From an uncultured Brachyspira sp. (GTDB taxonomy: Bacteria; Spirochaetota; Brachyspiria; Brachyspirales; Brachyspiraceae): 5,993 nucleotides of DNA. Where the stretch lies: contig CAKVCG010000106.1 in NCBI GenBank assembly GCA_934725525.1, positions 1-5,993 on the forward strand. Direction: 5' to 3'. Below the pieces are notes generated by a model. That model saw nothing but the letters and a program-made list of their open reading frames with translations, was not told where the DNA came from and made no database searches. The translations under genes were made by a program, and so were the position numbers. Below, piece by piece: positions 5,691 to 5,993 of the stretch; position 1 is the first letter of the stretch; every line of letters starts with the position of its first letter.

Positions 5691-5993
5691 TTATTTTTTA
5701 TTTATTTCTTTAACTCGCTCATCAGTGTCGAATCTCTGCAAAAGTCTTACCAATAAATAAGCCGATACAAAAAGCAAAGGGCATAATATCCATTCTATAA
5801 TATTTTTAGGAAAACCTGGAAAAACTTGCATAATAGAACCTAAAACGAATCCCGATATAATTAAATAAGAAGATTTAACATAATGCGACATCCAATATTC
5901 CAAAATTTTTGTAGTTAAAATTATTCCTAAAATCAAACCAAAACCTAAAGGAATTAAATAAGGAATATAAAGATTTTGAACTGCGTTTATTGT
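5691..5993 (-). CDS. DUF368 (PopT family) membrane protein, C-terminal part only (runs off the right edge)
   Basis: The minus-strand frame is open to the window edge, giving the last 100 residues; no start codon is needed inside the window (the TTG at 5936 is internal). The fragment has about three membrane segments: ~11-30 (Y-L-I-P-L-G-F-G-L-I-L-G), ~41-58 (S-Y-L-I-I-S-G-F-V-L-G-S) and ~66-86, followed by a charged cytoplasmic tail ending E-I-N-K-K. The Y-L-I-P-x-G-x-G and G-F-V-L-G-S patterns are typical of the C-terminal half of DUF368 proteins (about 300 residues). Members of this family (PopT) recycle undecaprenyl phosphate across the cytoplasmic membrane for cell envelope synthesis; that function is inferred from the family. 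Its stop codon lies 10 bases from that of the methyltransferase, tail to tail, with no visible terminator hairpin. Confidence 0.82.
   Translation of the reverse strand, partial: TINAVQNLYIPYLIPLGFGLILGIILTTKILEYWMSHYVKSSYLIISGFVLGSIMQVFPGFPKNIIEWILCPLLFVSAYLLVRLLQRFDTDERVKEINKK

Noticed and set aside
5681..5720. T-rich stretch after the methyltransferase as an intrinsic terminator
   Set aside because: There is no stem before the T-run; the run is the Lys/Asn-coding end of the opposite gene.
5694..5936. A complete 81-residue small membrane protein starting at TTG 5936
   Set aside because: The frame stays open for 19 more codons to the window edge and those codons continue the DUF368 pattern (Y-L-I-P-L-G-F-G), so this is the end of a longer gene.

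Overview
This 5,993-base window is very AT-rich chromosomal DNA from a bacterium. The coding style (Lys/Asn/Ile-rich proteins, A/T-ending codons, standard code), the spirochete-type lipoprotein signal at the left edge and the gene families present would fit a Brachyspira-like spirochete. That assignment is an inference from style, not a proven identification. About 95% of the window is coding. I see no tRNA, rRNA, CRISPR, insertion sequence or phage gene.

Layout, left to right: (1) bases 1-118, minus strand: the first ~39 codons of a lipoprotein gene that runs off the left edge. (2) 119-240: a divergent regulatory gap with a good sigma70-type promoter (TTGAAA-17-TACAAT) and a GGAG ribosome site for the next gene. 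(3) 241-819, plus: a complete DJ-1/PfpI-family protein. (4) 816-3801, minus: a two-gene operon, ravA (MoxR-family AAA+ ATPase) followed by viaA (von Willebrand A-domain partner), overlapping by 14 bases; viaA ends tail-to-tail on the DJ-1 gene with a 4-base overlap. (5) 3802-3970: a second divergent regulatory gap, holding an extended -10 promoter for ravA, a palindrome, short direct repeats, and a 14-base tandem periodicity that runs into the next gene's start codon. (6) 3971-5680, plus: a large alpha-class (D12/Dam-like) adenine-N6 DNA methyltransferase with a long C-terminal extension and no restriction enzyme beside it. (7) 5691-5993, minus: the C-terminal 100 residues of a DUF368 membrane protein (the PopT polyprenyl-phosphate translocase family), running off the right edge.

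How the genes relate: RavA and ViaA are a known chaperone-like pair, in which the ATPase remodels targets with the MIDAS protein as partner. The methyltransferase is transcribed away from them from a shared 169-base promoter region, so the two units could be co-regulated, but nothing in the sequence proves a joint function. The lipoprotein, DJ-1 and DUF368 genes look like ordinary neighbours. No convincing hairpin terminator is visible at either convergent gene junction (810-840 and 5680-5700). The parts most worth a second look are the 14-base repeat array over the methyltransferase start, the solitary methyltransferase facing ravA-viaA, and the abnormal start site of the left-edge lipoprotein.
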